The notes beneath the pieces are model-generated. The model searched no databases and had not been told where the DNA came from. It saw only the letters and a list, made by a program, of their open reading frames with translations. A program made the translations under genes and the position numbers. Shown here in pieces: positions 7,146 to 21,303 of a stretch of DNA of 64,000 nt (position 1 is the stretch's first letter; each line of letters begins with the position of its first letter). The stretch comes from Thiemannella venezuelensis (GTDB lineage Bacteria > Actinomycetota > Actinomycetes > Streptosporangiales > Streptosporangiaceae): positions 416,220 through 480,219 of the forward strand of contig NZ_JACHJJ010000002.1 in the NCBI RefSeq assembly GCF_014203605.1. Reading direction: 5' to 3'.

Positions 7146-8222
7146 TCAGGCGGTGACGTCGCAGGCGGGGAGGCCGTGCGGAGCGGCGTCGGCCAGGACC
7201 TCCTCCGCCGCGCCGCCGAGGCGTACGGCCAGCCGGAAACGGTGCCCGCCGCCGGCCCTGCGCGGCTCGAAGGAGATGTGGGCGAATCCCGCGTCCGGAG
7301 TGGCGGCCGAGGCGAGCCGTTCCAGTTCGTCCTCCACGCGGGCCCACTCGCCGGCCGGGACGTACTGGCGCATGATCGAGTGCCAGACGACGGTGAGAGT
7401 GCCCGGCACGAGCCGGACTCCGGTGAGGAAATCGGCGGCTCCGGCGGTCCCGACCTCCGCGGGCACGCGGGCGGCCAGCCGCAGGGCGGCGTCGAGCCGG
7501 GCGGCCCGGGCCTCCTGGTCCGGCCAGAGGTACGCCCGCAGGGCCAGTGCGCCCTCGGGCGACAGGGGGTCGATGGGGGTCAGGTCGCACCCCCGCCGCT
7601 CGACGACCGTCAGGGCCGGATGTTCCCGGGCGGCTCCGGGCAGCCACGGAGGCGGGGCTCCCCGCCAGGCGCCGTCCAGGACGACCGGCGAGTCCGCCGG
7701 TCCCCAGGAGAAGCCGTCGGCGACGTAGCGGAACCGGTCGGCGCGCAGGTTGAGACCGGCGCTGGAACCCAGCTCGAACAGCCGCACGGGGAGCGGAGCA
7801 CTCCGTGCGGCCGCCAGCAGCCCGGTGATCAGGAGATTGGCCCGGCCGACCTCGTTCGTCTGCGGCGGACGGGTCATCCAGTCGCGGACCCACTCCATCC
7901 CGGAGGAGACGGCCTGCCGGAAAGCCGGCCAGCAGGCGTCGGGCCGGTCCGGATCGAAGGTCCCGCCCGCGCTGGGGTAGTGCGCGGCCAGCTCCGGAGC
8001 CCGGCCGGCGAGCACGAGGGCGTGGACGCCGCCGAGCAGCCGCAGCGCGACGGCGTCGGGCCCGGGGGCGTCCTCGTATCCGGCGACCGCCTCCGCGCAG
8101 GCGCCTCCCGCCCGGACGTCCTGCGCGACCCGGCCGAGCAGCGCCGCGTAGAGCGGCGATCCGAGGTCCGCGCAGGACCTCGCCTGGCGCTCGATCATGA
8201 CCGCCGCACGATCACGCGACAT
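7146..8222 (-). CDS. DUF2332 domain protein
   Basis: A 358-residue cytoplasmic-looking protein of the DUF2332 family, whose function is unknown. Recognisable parts are ARSCADLGSPLYAALLGRVA near the N-terminus, NEVGRANLLITGLL, LFELGSSAGLNLRADRFRY (a methyltransferase-like G-x-S-A-G loop) and a C-terminal TVVWHSIMRQYV segment. The S-A-G loop makes a SAM-dependent fold plausible, but that is inference. I chose ATG 8222 because AGGAGG lies 4 nt upstream; an ATG at 8258 would add 12 residues without a good ribosome-binding site. The phosphatase gene upstream is on the same strand, 67 nt away. Confidence 0.82.
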   Translation of the reverse strand: MSRDRAAVMIERQARSCADLGSPLYAALLGRVAQDVRAGGACAEAVAGYEDAPGPDAVALRLLGGVHALVLAGRAPELAAHYPSAGGTFDPDRPDACWPAFRQAVSSGMEWVRDWMTRPPQTNEVGRANLLITGLLAAARSAPLPVRLFELGSSAGLNLRADRFRYVADGFSWGPADSPVVLDGAWRGAPPPWLPGAAREHPALTVVERRGCDLTPIDPLSPEGALALRAYLWPDQEARAARLDAALRLAARVPAEVGTAGAADFLTGVRLVPGTLTVVWHSIMRQYVPAGEWARVEDELERLASAATPDAGFAHISFEPRRAGGGHRFRLAVRLGGAAEEVLADAAPHGLPACDVTA

Positions 8223-8289
8223 GGATCCTCCTGGGCCACCGGCGTCATCCGCCATCATGGCGGATCGCCCCGGCCGCGGATGGGCCGGG

Positions 8290-9504
8290 TCAGGCGGCGC
8301 TGCGGGCGGCGGGGGTGGGACGGGCGGAGCGGTGGCGCAGCAGGAGCATGGCGGCGTCGTCGGCCAGCGGGCGGCCGACGTGGCGGAGCAGGTCGGCGCG
8401 GAGGGCGTCCAGGGCGAGCTGGGGGTCGGCGCCGGTCAGCAGGTGCGCCCGGGAGTCCAGCGGGTAGAACCGGCCCGTTCCGTCCCTGGCCTCGACGACG
8501 CCGTCCGTGTAGAAGAGGACCTGGTCGCCGGGTTCGAACGGGAGCTGGTACGGCACCGGGTCGGTCGCCTTCAGCGAGCCCATGCCGAGGGGCAGCGCCT
8601 CCTCCGGAGGGCCGGCGAACCAGTGCTCGCCGCCGGCGGCCAGGACCATGGGCGGCGGGTGGCCGCAGTTCAGGACGGTGAGGCAGTCGCCCCCGGTGAG
8701 CTCGGCGAGCACGGCGGTGACGAACTGCTCGCCGGAGAGCTCCCGGGTCAGCGCGTTCTCCAGGCGGTTGACCACCCCCTGGAGCTTGTCCTCGTCGTAG
8801 GCGGCCTCCCGGAAGGCGCCGAGCACCACCGCCGCGGTCTCGACGGCCTCCAGTCCCTTGCCCTGGACGTCGCCCACGATGATCCGGACTCCGTGCGGAG
8901 TGGTCACCACCTCGTACAGGTCGCCGCCGATCCGGGCCTCGGCGGTGGCGGAGGTGTAGGAGACGGCGACGCCGATGCCCGGCCCGGCGCGGCGCGGCAC
9001 CGGGCGGAGCAGCACCCGCTGGGCGGCCTCGGCGACCGAGCGCACGTCGGCGAGCCGCCGCTCGTGGCGGATCCTTCCGGCGCTGGCCAGGACGCTGGCC
9101 GTCGTCACGCCGAGGATGGCCGTGGCGGTGATGCCGGTGCGGGAGGTCCAGAGGATGCCGTTGTAGAGGCCGAGGGGGACGCAGAGGGCCAGGGCGACGG
9201 TGCCGATCAGCGTGGTCCGGGCCGGCCCGCACGCCACGCTGGCGAAGGCGGGTCCCAGGGCCAGCAGGGGGAGGAGGCCCGCGGTGGGTCCCGAGGCCAG
9301 GTCGATCACGGCCACCACGGCCATCACGATGAACGGTAGCGACTTCAGGGTGGCCTGGGTCTTGCTCGTCTCGACGGAGGAGAGCACCCTGGCCAGGGCG
9401 AGGGCCCAGGTGGAGCGCACGGAGGCCACGAGGGCGCGGAGGCGGCCGTCCGGGCGCGGTGGAGGAGGATTCGGGGAATCCTCTCGTCCGCGCATCTCCA
9501 CCAC
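8290..9504 (-). CDS. membrane SpoIIE/PP2C-type serine phosphatase
   Basis: A 404-residue protein with a hydrophobic N-terminal half and a PPM phosphatase C-terminal half. Residues about 50-155 contain about four membrane segments (SLPFIVMAVVAVIDLASG, LLPLLALGPAFASVACG, LIGTVALALCVPLGLY, ATAILGVTTASVLASAG). The catalytic domain carries IGGDLYEV, IIVGDVQGKGLEA, NCGHPPP, FYTDGVVEARD and DDAAMLLL, including the metal-binding aspartates. Such enzymes usually dephosphorylate anti-sigma antagonists in partner-switching cascades; no anti-sigma or antagonist gene is next to it. It lies downstream of bldD but behind a hairpin, so probably has its own promoter. Confidence 0.9.
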   Translation of the reverse strand: MVEMRGREDSPNPPPPRPDGRLRALVASVRSTWALALARVLSSVETSKTQATLKSLPFIVMAVVAVIDLASGPTAGLLPLLALGPAFASVACGPARTTLIGTVALALCVPLGLYNGILWTSRTGITATAILGVTTASVLASAGRIRHERRLADVRSVAEAAQRVLLRPVPRRAGPGIGVAVSYTSATAEARIGGDLYEVVTTPHGVRIIVGDVQGKGLEAVETAAVVLGAFREAAYDEDKLQGVVNRLENALTRELSGEQFVTAVLAELTGGDCLTVLNCGHPPPMVLAAGGEHWFAGPPEEALPLGMGSLKATDPVPYQLPFEPGDQVLFYTDGVVEARDGTGRFYPLDSRAHLLTGADPQLALDALRADLLRHVGRPLADDAAMLLLRHRSARPTPAARSAA

Positions 9505-9633
9505 GCCTCGTCATCGCCGGGTCGCGCCGTCCATACGTCTCGTCACATGAGACGTTTGCTTTTTCCTACCACAACGATGGGACTCGGCGGCGGGTTACAC
9601 GCGATGTTCGGCGCGGGGCGGGATCCGGCGGCG

Positions 9634-9658
9634 GGGCGCGCCGGGGTGCGGCGCGCCC
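9634..9658 (-). terminator. hairpin terminator after bldD
   Basis: A perfect 9-bp inverted repeat, GGGCGCGCC, 7-nt loop, GGCGCGCCC, starts 14 nt after the bldD stop codon. There is no U-tract, as is common in actinobacteria. Confidence 0.65.
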
Positions 9659-9671
9659 GCGACCGGCGGTG

Positions 9672-10166
9672 TCAGAAGGACTCGACGGCGCGGCGCGCCT
9701 CGGGGTCCAGGACGCCCCAGTTGATGAGCTCCTCGGTGAGCTCGCTGGGGGACTTGTCGTAGATCACGGCGAGGGAGCGCAGATCCTCCTGGCGGATGGA
9801 CAGCACCTTGCCGTTGTAGTCGCCACGCTGACTCTGGATGGTGGCCGCGTAACGGGCGAGCGCCCCGGCCTTCTCCTTGGGGAGCTGGGAGAGGCGCTCA
9901 AGGTCGATCACAAGCTTGGGCGTCGGGCCGAGCGGGCTCGGAGCCGCACCGCCGGGAAGCAGCTCGGAGACCGGCACCCCGTAGAAATCAGCCAGCTCGG
10001 CAAGCTTCTGCACCGTGACCGCACGATCGCCGCGCTCGTAGGAGCCGACGACGACCGCCTTCCAACGTCCACGGGACTTCTCTTCGACTCCGTGCAGGGA
10101 CAGACCCTGCTGGGTGCGGATTGCGCGGAGTCGTGCACCCAGCGACTTGGCGTACTCAGACGGCAT
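9672..10166 (-). CDS. bldD: developmental master regulator BldD
   Basis: BldD is the cyclic di-GMP-dependent repressor of sporulation genes in streptomycetes and relatives. The 164-residue product has an N-terminal XRE-type HTH (LGARLRAIRTQQGLSLHGVE, then WKAVVVGSYERGDRAVTV) and a C-terminal domain with the complete c-di-GMP motif: RGD at 114-116, eight residues, then RQED at 125-128. In S. venezuelae BldD the same positions (R114, D116, R125, D128) contact a c-di-GMP tetramer, so ligand binding should be retained. It is monocistronic with a hairpin after it. The 788-bp upstream region contains a candidate self-operator. Several c-di-GMP enzymes are encoded in the same window. Confidence 0.95.
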   Translation of the reverse strand: MPSEYAKSLGARLRAIRTQQGLSLHGVEEKSRGRWKAVVVGSYERGDRAVTVQKLAELADFYGVPVSELLPGGAAPSPLGPTPKLVIDLERLSQLPKEKAGALARYAATIQSQRGDYNGKVLSIRQEDLRSLAVIYDKSPSELTEELINWGVLDPEARRAVESF

Positions 10167-10312
10167 CGTGTGGCCCCCCGGCTCTCTTATGTACTGCTTT
10201 CAATTGATTGTGCTATGTCGCGGTCCATGCGCCGGCCATCGGGTCGGTGCCCGGGGTAGGCGCCTTCGGTGGCCGGAACGGCGGGGTTCGCCCCATATCG
10301 CCGCGACTGTGG

Positions 10313-10325
10313 TTACGGACAGTGA
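10313..10325. promoter_or_regulatory. candidate BldD operator upstream of bldD
   Basis: TTACGGACAGTGA keeps the two half-sites TnAC and GTnA of the published BldD consensus at the right spacing, with two mismatches in the centre. It lies about 147 bp upstream of the bldD start. BldD represses its own gene in Streptomyces, which makes the site plausible, but one degenerate site is weak evidence. Confidence 0.35.
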
Positions 10326-10485
10326 CGGTAAAGCCGTGGACGCCGAAGGTCAAGCTGATTGGAAAAAAGATGTCGAATCCGGTCCGGCGGGGTCCGCCTT
10401 AAACGTCTTGCTTGTCCGTTCCGGGCCGCGGGCCGGTGGCTCTGTGCAACCGGCGGCGCCCCGCGCGGCGCGGGCGGCGGGCGCC

Positions 10486-10553
10486 TCCGTGCCGCGCCGT
10501 GTCATGCCGCGCCGTGTCATGCCGTGCCGTGCCGTGTCTGCCGTGCCGTGGGC
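10486..10553 (+). repeat. short GCCGT/GCCGC tandem repeat array
   Basis: Two 15-bp units (GCCGCGCCGTGTCAT) are followed by further GCCGT pentamers and a related GTGTCT unit. The array is non-coding and lies in the bldD-pyrR gap. It is probably replication-slippage sequence. Confidence 0.6.
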
Positions 10554-10785
10554 CGGGCGGCGCCCGCCGGATCGCCGGCGGTCCCGGCGGCCGGTCCCGC
10601 CCCCCGCGCGCCGTACGTCCATCGGGCGGAGCGCTCCGTACGTCAGGGCCCACGGGCTGATACGGGTTGGGTTCCCGGGACGGACGGTGCGAAACACCCT
10701 CCGGACACCCTCGGCCGGGGGCTGCCCGGGGCCCGGGGCGGGCGGGGTGTGCGGCCCTGCCGCGAGGCGAGGGGGAAGGGAGGGA

Positions 10786-10815
10786 GAGTTTTGTCATAAA
10801 ATATGGCAAAAACTC
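10786..10815. promoter_or_regulatory. AT-rich near-perfect palindrome upstream of pyrR
   Basis: GAGTTTTGTCATA and TATGGCAAAAACTC flank an AAA centre, giving about 13-14 bp arms with one insertion and one mismatch. It is strikingly AT-rich inside very GC-rich DNA and lies about 65 bp before the pyrR -35 box. It has no U-tract, so I read it as a possible protein-binding site rather than a terminator. Confidence 0.4.
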
Positions 10816-10880
10816 CCAAACAAAGGTGATTGTGCCTCAATAGTGGGGCATGTCCGGGCGCGGGAAGGATCGGCCCGGTT

Positions 10881-10909
10881 CTGACCGGCCGTCCTCCGGC
10901 TGCTACCGT
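10881..10909 (+). promoter_or_regulatory. putative promoter of the pyr operon
   Basis: CTGACC (10881-10886) is followed by 17 nt and an extended -10, TGC-TACCGT (TACCGT at 10904-10909). Transcription would start about 10916, 8 nt before the PyrR-binding stem. Confidence 0.5.
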
Positions 10910-10923
10910 GAGGGCGTCGACTT

Positions 10924-12446
<1,523 letters not shown>

Positions 12447-12447
<1 letters not shown>

Positions 12448-13739
12448 TGAGCATCGTCATCAAGGGCGCGCGGATCCTCGGGGGCGAGCCCGCCGACATC
12501 CTGATCGAGGACGGCGTCGTCGCCCGGATCGGCCAGGACCTGACCGGGGACGAGACCGTCGAGGCGGCGGGCCTCATCGCGCTGCCCGGCCTGGTGGACC
12601 TCCACACCCACCTGCGCGAGCCCGGCCGCGAGGACGCCGAGACCGTCGAGACGGGCACCCGCGCCGCGGCCCTCGGCGGCTACACCGCCGTGCACGCCAT
12701 GGCCAACACCTCCCCGGTCGCCGACACCGCCGGCGTCGTGGAGCAGGTCTGGCGGCTGGGCCAGGAGGCGGGCCACTGCGACGTGCAGCCGGTCGGCGCG
12801 GTCACCGAGGGCCTGGCCGGCGAGCGGCTGGCCGAGCTCGGCGCGATGGCCGACTCCGCCGCCCGCGTCCGGGTCTTCTCCGACGACGGCAAGTGCGTCT
12901 CCGACGCGGTGCTCATGCGCCGCGCGCTGGAGTACGTCAAGGCGTTCGACGGGGTCGTGGCCCAGCACGCCCAGGAGCCGCGGCTGACCGCCGGCGCGCA
13001 GATGAACGAGGGCGCGGTCTCCGGCAGGCTCGGCCTCACCGGCTGGCCCGCGGTCGCCGAGGAGGCGATCATCGCCCGCGACTGCCTGCTCGCCGCGCAC
13101 GTCGGCTCCCGCCTGCACGTCTGCCACGTCTCCACGGCCGGCTCGGTCGAGATCATCCGCTGGGCCAAGTCGAAGGGCTGGGACGTCACCGCCGAGGTGA
13201 CCCCGCACCACCTGCTGCTCACCGACGACCTCGTCGAGGACTCCCCCGTCGGCGCCTACAACCCCATCTACAAGGTCAACCCGCCGCTGCGCACCCGCGC
13301 CGACGTCGAGGCGCTGCGCGCGGCCCTGGCCGACGGCACGATCGACGTCGTGGCCACCGACCACGCCCCGCACCCGGTCGAGGACAAGGAGACCGAGTGG
13401 GCCGCCGCGGCCATGGGCATGATCGGCCTGGAGACGGCGCTGCGGGTGGTCCAGGAGGCGATGGTGGACACCGGGCTGCTCGACTGGGCGGGCGTCGCCG
13501 AGCGCATGTCGTACGCCCCGGCGCGGATCGGCCGGCTGGCCGGGCACGGCCGCCCGATCGAGGCGGGCTCCCCGGCCAACATCACCCTCTACGACGCCTC
13601 CGTGCGCGAAGAGGTGGACCCGGGGTCCTACGCCTCCAAGAGCCGCAACACCCCGTACGAGGGCCGGACCCTTCCCGGGCGGGTCGTGGCGACCTTCCTG
13701 CGAGGCCGCCCGACCGTACTGGACGGCAAGCTCGCATGA
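12447..13739 (+). CDS. pyrC: dihydroorotase
   Basis: The zinc amidohydrolase that closes carbamoyl-aspartate to dihydroorotate. The 430-residue product has [13 protein letters not shown] (metal-binding HxH), [36 protein letters not shown] and [11 protein letters not shown], the full set of class I dihydroorotase motifs. I chose GTG 12447 (AGTGAGC), where GGAGGA lies 9 nt upstream and the start overlaps the last base of the pyrB stop. The frame is open further upstream only through pyrB. A gap of about 100 nt with a hairpin separates it from carA. Confidence 0.95.
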
Positions 13740-13752
13740 GCCCTCGGTGCGC

Positions 13753-13778
13753 GGGCGTCCCACATCGTGGAGGCGCCC
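13753..13778 (+). terminator. imperfect hairpin between pyrC and carA
   Basis: GGGCGTCCCAC pairs with GTGGAGGCGCCC across a 3-nt loop, with one bulged A and one G-T pair. It may cause partial termination or processing between the two halves of the operon, since other gene pairs in the cluster overlap. Confidence 0.4.
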
Positions 13779-13816
13779 GTCGCCCATGCGCCGGATATTT
13801 CATACTTTGTTAAGCA

Positions 13817-13846
13817 ATGACCGAGATGATCGGGATGTTTCTGTGA
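13817..13846 (+). CDS. 9-codon mini-ORF overlapping the carA start
   Basis: ATG 13817 opens MTEMIGMFL and stops at TGA 13844-13846, overlapping the carA GTG at 13843 in a TGTGA arrangement. TACTTT 8 nt before the ATG could be a -10 box. The carA start has no clear Shine-Dalgarno, so reinitiation from this mini-ORF is a possible entry route for ribosomes. This is inference from arrangement only. Confidence 0.3.
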   Translation: MTEMIGMFL

Positions 13847-15106
13847 CTGAGCGAAGCGAGCGAGCCGACGGGCAGAGCGGGGGGACGGCCGCCTCCGCGG
13901 GCACCACCGCGGGCGCCGTCCTCGTGCTGGAGGACGGCCGCGTCTTCCGCGGCACCCCTTACGGCGCCGAGGGCGAGACCTTCGGCGAGATGGTCTTCAA
14001 CACCGGCATGACCGGCTACCAGGAGACTCTCACCGACCCCTCCTACCACCGCCAGATCGTCGCGATGACCGCGCCGCACATCGGCAACACCGGGGTCAAC
14101 GACGAGGACCCCGAGTCCTCCCGCGTCTGGGTGGCCGGCTACGTGGTCCGCGAACCCGCGCGCGTGTCCTCCAACTGGCGCGCCAACCGCTCCCTGGACG
14201 ACTACCTCAAGGAGCACGGCGTCGTCGGGATCGCGATCCCCGGCACCCGCGCCCTCACCCGCCACCTGCGCGAGCGCGGCGCCATGCGCGCCGGCGTCTT
14301 CTCCGGCGCGGCCCTCGCCCCGGTGGAGGAGCTCCTGGAGCGGGTCCGCCGCAGCCCCTCGATGGAGGGCGCCGACCTGGCGGAGCAGGTCTCGGCGGCC
14401 GAGCCGTACGTGATCCCCGCCATCGGCGGCAAGAAGTACACCGTGGCCGCCGTGGACCTGGGCATCAAGTCCATGACCCCGCACCGGATGGCCGAGCGCG
14501 GCTGCGAGGTGCACGTGCTGCCCGCCACCGCCACCGCCGCCGACATCCTCGCCCTCGACCCCGACGGCGTGTTCTTCTCCAACGGCCCCGGCGACCCGGC
14601 CACCGCGGACGGCCCGGTGGCCTCGCTGCGGGGCGTGCTGGAGGCGGGCAAGCCGTTCTTCGGCATCTGCTTCGGCAACCAGGTCTTCGGCCGGGCGCTG
14701 GGCCTGGGCACCTACAAGCTGCGCTACGGCCACCGCGGGGTCAACCAGCCGGTCCAGGACCGGCGCACCGGCAAGGTGGAGATCTCCGCGCACAACCACG
14801 GCTTCGCCGTGCGGGCGCCGCTGGAGGGGACCTTCGACACGCCGTACGGCCCGGCGGAGGTCAGCCACGTCAACCTCAACGACGACTGCGTCGAGGGCCT
14901 GCGGCTGGTCGACCGGCCCGCCTTCAGCGTGCAGTACCACCCCGAGGCCGCCGCCGGCCCGCACGACTCCGCCGGCCTGTTCGACCAGTTCTGCGCTCTG
15001 ATGGAGCAGTCGAGGGGACGGGCGAGCGGAGTGGCCGGCGAGGAACGAGTCGTCCGCGCAGCGAGCGAGGAGTCGAGCGCGACCATGAATACGGAGGGGA
15101 ACAAGG

Positions 15107-15114
<8 letters not shown>
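13843..15114 (+). CDS. carA: carbamoyl-phosphate synthase small (glutaminase) subunit
   Basis: CarA hydrolyses glutamine and passes ammonia to CarB. From GTG 13843 the product is 423 residues, longer than the usual ~380. The core starts at [20 protein letters not shown]; the glutaminase domain carries [25 protein letters not shown] (nucleophilic Cys; GICFGNQ instead of the common GICLGHQ) and VQYHPEAA. The extra length is at both ends: an N-terminal [13 protein letters not shown] stretch and a C-terminal tail of about 31 residues, [20 protein letters not shown] and onward, encoded by a repeat also present at the end of carB. The tail is unlikely to be catalytic. The stop overlaps the carB start by 8 nt. 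Confidence 0.94.
15003..15084 (+). repeat. 82-bp repeat, copy at the 3' end of carA
   Basis: Aligned without gaps to the copies after carB, this stretch matches at 64 of 82 positions by my count; it shares the block CCGCGCAGCGA and the end GCGACC. It lies inside the carA frame and encodes the unusual C-terminal tail. It is probably a decayed member of an interspersed family. Confidence 0.75.
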
Positions 15115-18442
<3,328 letters not shown>

Positions 18443-18485
18443 GCCGGCCGCGCAGCGAACGACGAGCCGAACGCGACCGTGGGCA

Positions 18486-18567
18486 GGAGCGGCTGAGGCG
18501 AGGAGTGAGCGAAGTGGGCGGCGAAGGATGAGCCGGCCGCGCAGCGAACGACGAGCCGAACGCGACC
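18486..18567 (+). repeat. 82-bp repeat, second tandem copy after carB
   Basis: Identical to 18397-18478 by direct reading. It lies wholly between carB and pyrK. Perfect identity indicates a recent duplication, while the carA copy is diverged. Confidence 0.9.
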
Positions 18568-18642
18568 AGGGGCAGGGCCGGCTGAGGGGCTGACGGCTCA
18601 GGGGGTGTCCTCGCCGGCCGGTGAGGACGCCCCCCGGCGGAG

Positions 18643-19518
18643 GTGAGGGAGACGGCTGTAACTCCGGTGCAGGTCACCGGTACGGTGCTGACGACGCGTC
18701 AGGTCGACGCCTACCATGCGCTGACCGTGGTGGCGCCCGGCATCGCCGAGCGCTTCCGCCCCGGCCACTTCGTGTCGGTGGCCGTCGGCGGCTCCGGCAC
18801 GTCCATGCTGACCCGCCGCGCCTTCTCCGTCCACGACGTCAAGCCCGACTACGGCGGCACGGTCGAGTTCGTCTTCGCGGTCAACGGCCCCGGTACGGCC
18901 TGGCTGGCCGAGCGCCGCGCCCGCGACACGCTGGACCTGGTCGGCCCGCTCGGCCGCCCGTTCCCGCTGCCCCGGGACCCGGTCACCTGCGTCATGGTCG
19001 GCGACGAGTACGGCTCGGCCGTGCTCTTCGCCGTCGCCGATGCCCTCCAGCGGCGCGGGTGCCGGGTCGACTTCGTGCTGGGCGGGGCCACGGCCGGCCG
19101 GGTCTTCGGCGCGATGCGCGCCCGCCGGATGGCGGAGACGACCACTCTGACGACCGGGGACGGTTCGCTCGGCATGCGCGGCGGGGTGACGGACGTGCTG
19201 CCCGGGGTGATCGCCGACGTCCGGGCCGACGCGGTCTACGCCAGCGGCCCGATGGAGACGCTGCGCGGGGTGACCGCCGTGGCGGTCGAGTTCGACATCC
19301 CGGTCCAGGCGGCCGTGGAGGAGCGGATGGCCTGCGGGATCGGCGTCTGCATGACGTGCGTGCTCCCGGTCATCGGGGACGACGGGATCACCAGGATGGT
19401 CCGCTCGTGCGTCGAGGGGCCGGTCTTCCGGGGTGAGCGCGTCCGCTTCGACGACGTGGGAACGATCCCGTTCGACGCGTTCGGAGCACCCGGCGGAGGA
19501 TCGCGCAATGCCGGTTGA
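18643..19518 (+). CDS. pyrK: dihydroorotate dehydrogenase electron-transfer subunit
   Basis: PyrK carries FAD and a 2Fe-2S cluster and links class 1B dihydroorotate dehydrogenase to NAD. The 291-residue protein has a ferredoxin-reductase-like FAD domain (FRPGHFVSVAVG, LTRRAFSVHDV), an NAD domain (CVMVGDEYGSAVLFAVADAL) and a C-terminal cysteine set in EERMACGIGVCMTCVLPV, with a further Cys in VRSCVEGPVF, matching the 2Fe-2S ligands. GTG 18643 is taken as the start; a GTG at 18667 is an alternative, and neither has an ideal Shine-Dalgarno. It overlaps the start of pyrD by 11 nt, consistent with a stable PyrDK complex. Confidence 0.92.
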   Translation: MRETAVTPVQVTGTVLTTRQVDAYHALTVVAPGIAERFRPGHFVSVAVGGSGTSMLTRRAFSVHDVKPDYGGTVEFVFAVNGPGTAWLAERRARDTLDLVGPLGRPFPLPRDPVTCVMVGDEYGSAVLFAVADALQRRGCRVDFVLGGATAGRVFGAMRARRMAETTTLTTGDGSLGMRGGVTDVLPGVIADVRADAVYASGPMETLRGVTAVAVEFDIPVQAAVEERMACGIGVCMTCVLPVIGDDGITRMVRSCVEGPVFRGERVRFDDVGTIPFDAFGAPGGGSRNAG

Positions 19519-20482
19519 CATGCGGACGTACCTGGGGCACGTGGAGCTGGCCAACCCGGTCGTCACCGCGGCCGGGTGCGCGGGCTCGGGCCCCGAGCTC
19601 GCCCAGTTCTTCGACCTGGGCAGGATCGGCGCGGTGACCACCCGGTCGATCACGATGGCCCCCCGGGCGGGCCGGCCGACCCCCAGGATGGCCGAGACGC
19701 CCTCCGGGCTGCTCAACGCCGTCGGCCTGCAGGGGTCCGGCGTGGACGCCTTCCTGGCGCGCGAGCTGCCCTGGCTGGCCCAGCGCAACGTGCGGACCGT
19801 GGTCTCCATCGGCGGCGGCACGGTGGCGGAGTACACCGCGCTGGCCCGCAGGCTCAACGACGCCCCCGGCGTGACCGCCGTGGAGGTCAACCTGTCGTGC
19901 CCCAACATCGAGGACCGCGGGCGGGTCTTCGCCCGCGACGGCGCGGCCTCGGCGGAGGTGATCGCGTCGGTGCGCGCGGTGATGCGCTACGACGTGCCGG
20001 TGGTGGCCAAGCTCTCGCCGGACACCGCCGACATCGTGAGCGTCGCCCGCGCCTGCGTGGACGGGGGCGCCGACGCCCTGTCGATGATCAACAATCCGCT
20101 CGGCATGAGCATCGACACCGAGACGATGCTCCCCTCGCTCGCCGCGGGCACCGGGGGGCTGTCCGGCCCGGCCGTCCGGCCGCTGGCCGTACGCTGCGTG
20201 TGGCAGGTCCGCGCCGCGCTGCCCGGGGTGCCCATCATCGGCATGGGCGGCGTGCTGACCGGCAGGGACGCCTTCGAGCTCATCCTCGCCGGAGCATGCG
20301 TCGTCGGCGTGGGCACCGCCCTGTTCCACGATCCCTACGCCTGCACGCGCGTCCTGCGCGAGCTGGAGGAGCTCGTGGCGGCCCGGGGCTACCAGCGGCT
20401 GGCCGACGTGATCGGGCTGGCCCACCGCCCGCCGGGGGCGACCGCCCGGCACCGCACGGACTTCGAGGAGAGCTCGCTGTGA
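19508..20482 (+). CDS. pyrD: dihydroorotate dehydrogenase, catalytic subunit (class 1)
   Basis: A 324-residue FMN enzyme oxidising dihydroorotate to orotate. It contains VEVNLSCPN, where the cysteine is the class 1 catalytic base, plus [19 protein letters not shown] and the FMN-phosphate segment [19 protein letters not shown]. Pairing with pyrK indicates class 1B, using NAD as acceptor. ATG 19508 has GGAGGA 7 nt upstream; the frame open before it overlaps pyrK and is not used. The stop overlaps pyrF by 4 nt. Confidence 0.94.
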   Translation: MPVDMRTYLGHVELANPVVTAAGCAGSGPELAQFFDLGRIGAVTTRSITMAPRAGRPTPRMAETPSGLLNAVGLQGSGVDAFLARELPWLAQRNVRTVVSIGGGTVAEYTALARRLNDAPGVTAVEVNLSCPNIEDRGRVFARDGAASAEVIASVRAVMRYDVPVVAKLSPDTADIVSVARACVDGGADALSMINNPLGMSIDTETMLPSLAAGTGGLSGPAVRPLAVRCVWQVRAALPGVPIIGMGGVLTGRDAFELILAGACVVGVGTALFHDPYACTRVLRELEELVAARGYQRLADVIGLAHRPPGATARHRTDFEESSL

Positions 20483-21192
20483 CTCCCGCTCCCATCGCCG
20501 TCGCGCTGGACGCGCCCGATCTGGAGACCGCGGCCCGCTGGGCGAGTCTGGTGACCCCGCACGTCAGCACGGTCAAGGTGGGGCTCGAACTCTACCTGCG
20601 CTACGGCCCCGACGTGATCGCCTCGGTGCGCGGGGCGAGCGGCGTGCGGGTGTTCCTGGACCTGAAGCTGCACGACATCCCCAACACCGTGGCCGGCGCC
20701 GCCCGGGCCGTGGCGCGGCTCAAGCCCGCGATCCTGACCGTGCACGCGGCCGGAGGGCCCGCCATGATCCGCGCCGCGGTGGAGGCCGCCCCCGTCACCC
20801 AGATCGCGGCCGTGACGGTGCTCACGTCGCTCTCGGAGGCCGATCTGGAGCGCGCGGGCATCGCGGGCCCGCCCGGGGACGCCGTGCGCCGTCTGGCGGT
20901 CCTGGCCGTCGGCGCGGGCGCCCGGGCCCTCGTCTGCTCGCCGCGCGAGGTCGCGGCGGTGCGCGCGGAGGTCGGACCGGACATCACCCTGATCACTCCC
21001 GGCGTCCGCCCCGCCGGCGCCGACAGTCAAGATCAGGCAAGAGTAGCGACACCCGAGCGGGCCTTCGCCGACGGGGCCGACCTTCTGGTGATCGGCCGCC
21101 CCATCACCGGTTCGGCGGACCCCGGGGCGGCGGCCGCGGGCATCGCCGCGGCGCTCCGCAGGGTCGCCGGAACCGCCGGAGGGGCCGTGTGA
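20479..21192 (+). CDS. pyrF: orotidine-5'-phosphate decarboxylase
   Basis: The last enzyme of UMP synthesis, 237 residues. The start is [18 protein letters not shown]; the catalytic segment [13 protein letters not shown] holds the Asp-x-Lys-x-x-Asp set, followed by TVHAAGG and a C-terminal TPGVRPAG...DQARVATP and VIGRPIT, which bind phosphate. This is the bacterial short type, not the actinobacterial long type that some relatives carry. It is the terminal gene of the pyr cluster. A short inverted repeat (TCCGCGT/ACGCGGA, 21193-21214) directly after the stop may end the transcript. Confidence 0.94.
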   Translation: MTPAPIAVALDAPDLETAARWASLVTPHVSTVKVGLELYLRYGPDVIASVRGASGVRVFLDLKLHDIPNTVAGAARAVARLKPAILTVHAAGGPAMIRAAVEAAPVTQIAAVTVLTSLSEADLERAGIAGPPGDAVRRLAVLAVGAGARALVCSPREVAAVRAEVGPDITLITPGVRPAGADSQDQARVATPERAFADGADLLVIGRPITGSADPGAAAAGIAAALRRVAGTAGGAV

Positions 21193-21303
21193 TCCGCGTC
21201 GCGGGAAACGCGGAGTTGGGCGTCATTTGATCGACACTTGGCTACATGGCGGGCACGGAACGTGAAGAACCGGCCTTTCTGTGCCCAGAAACCGGCCTTG
21301 ACG

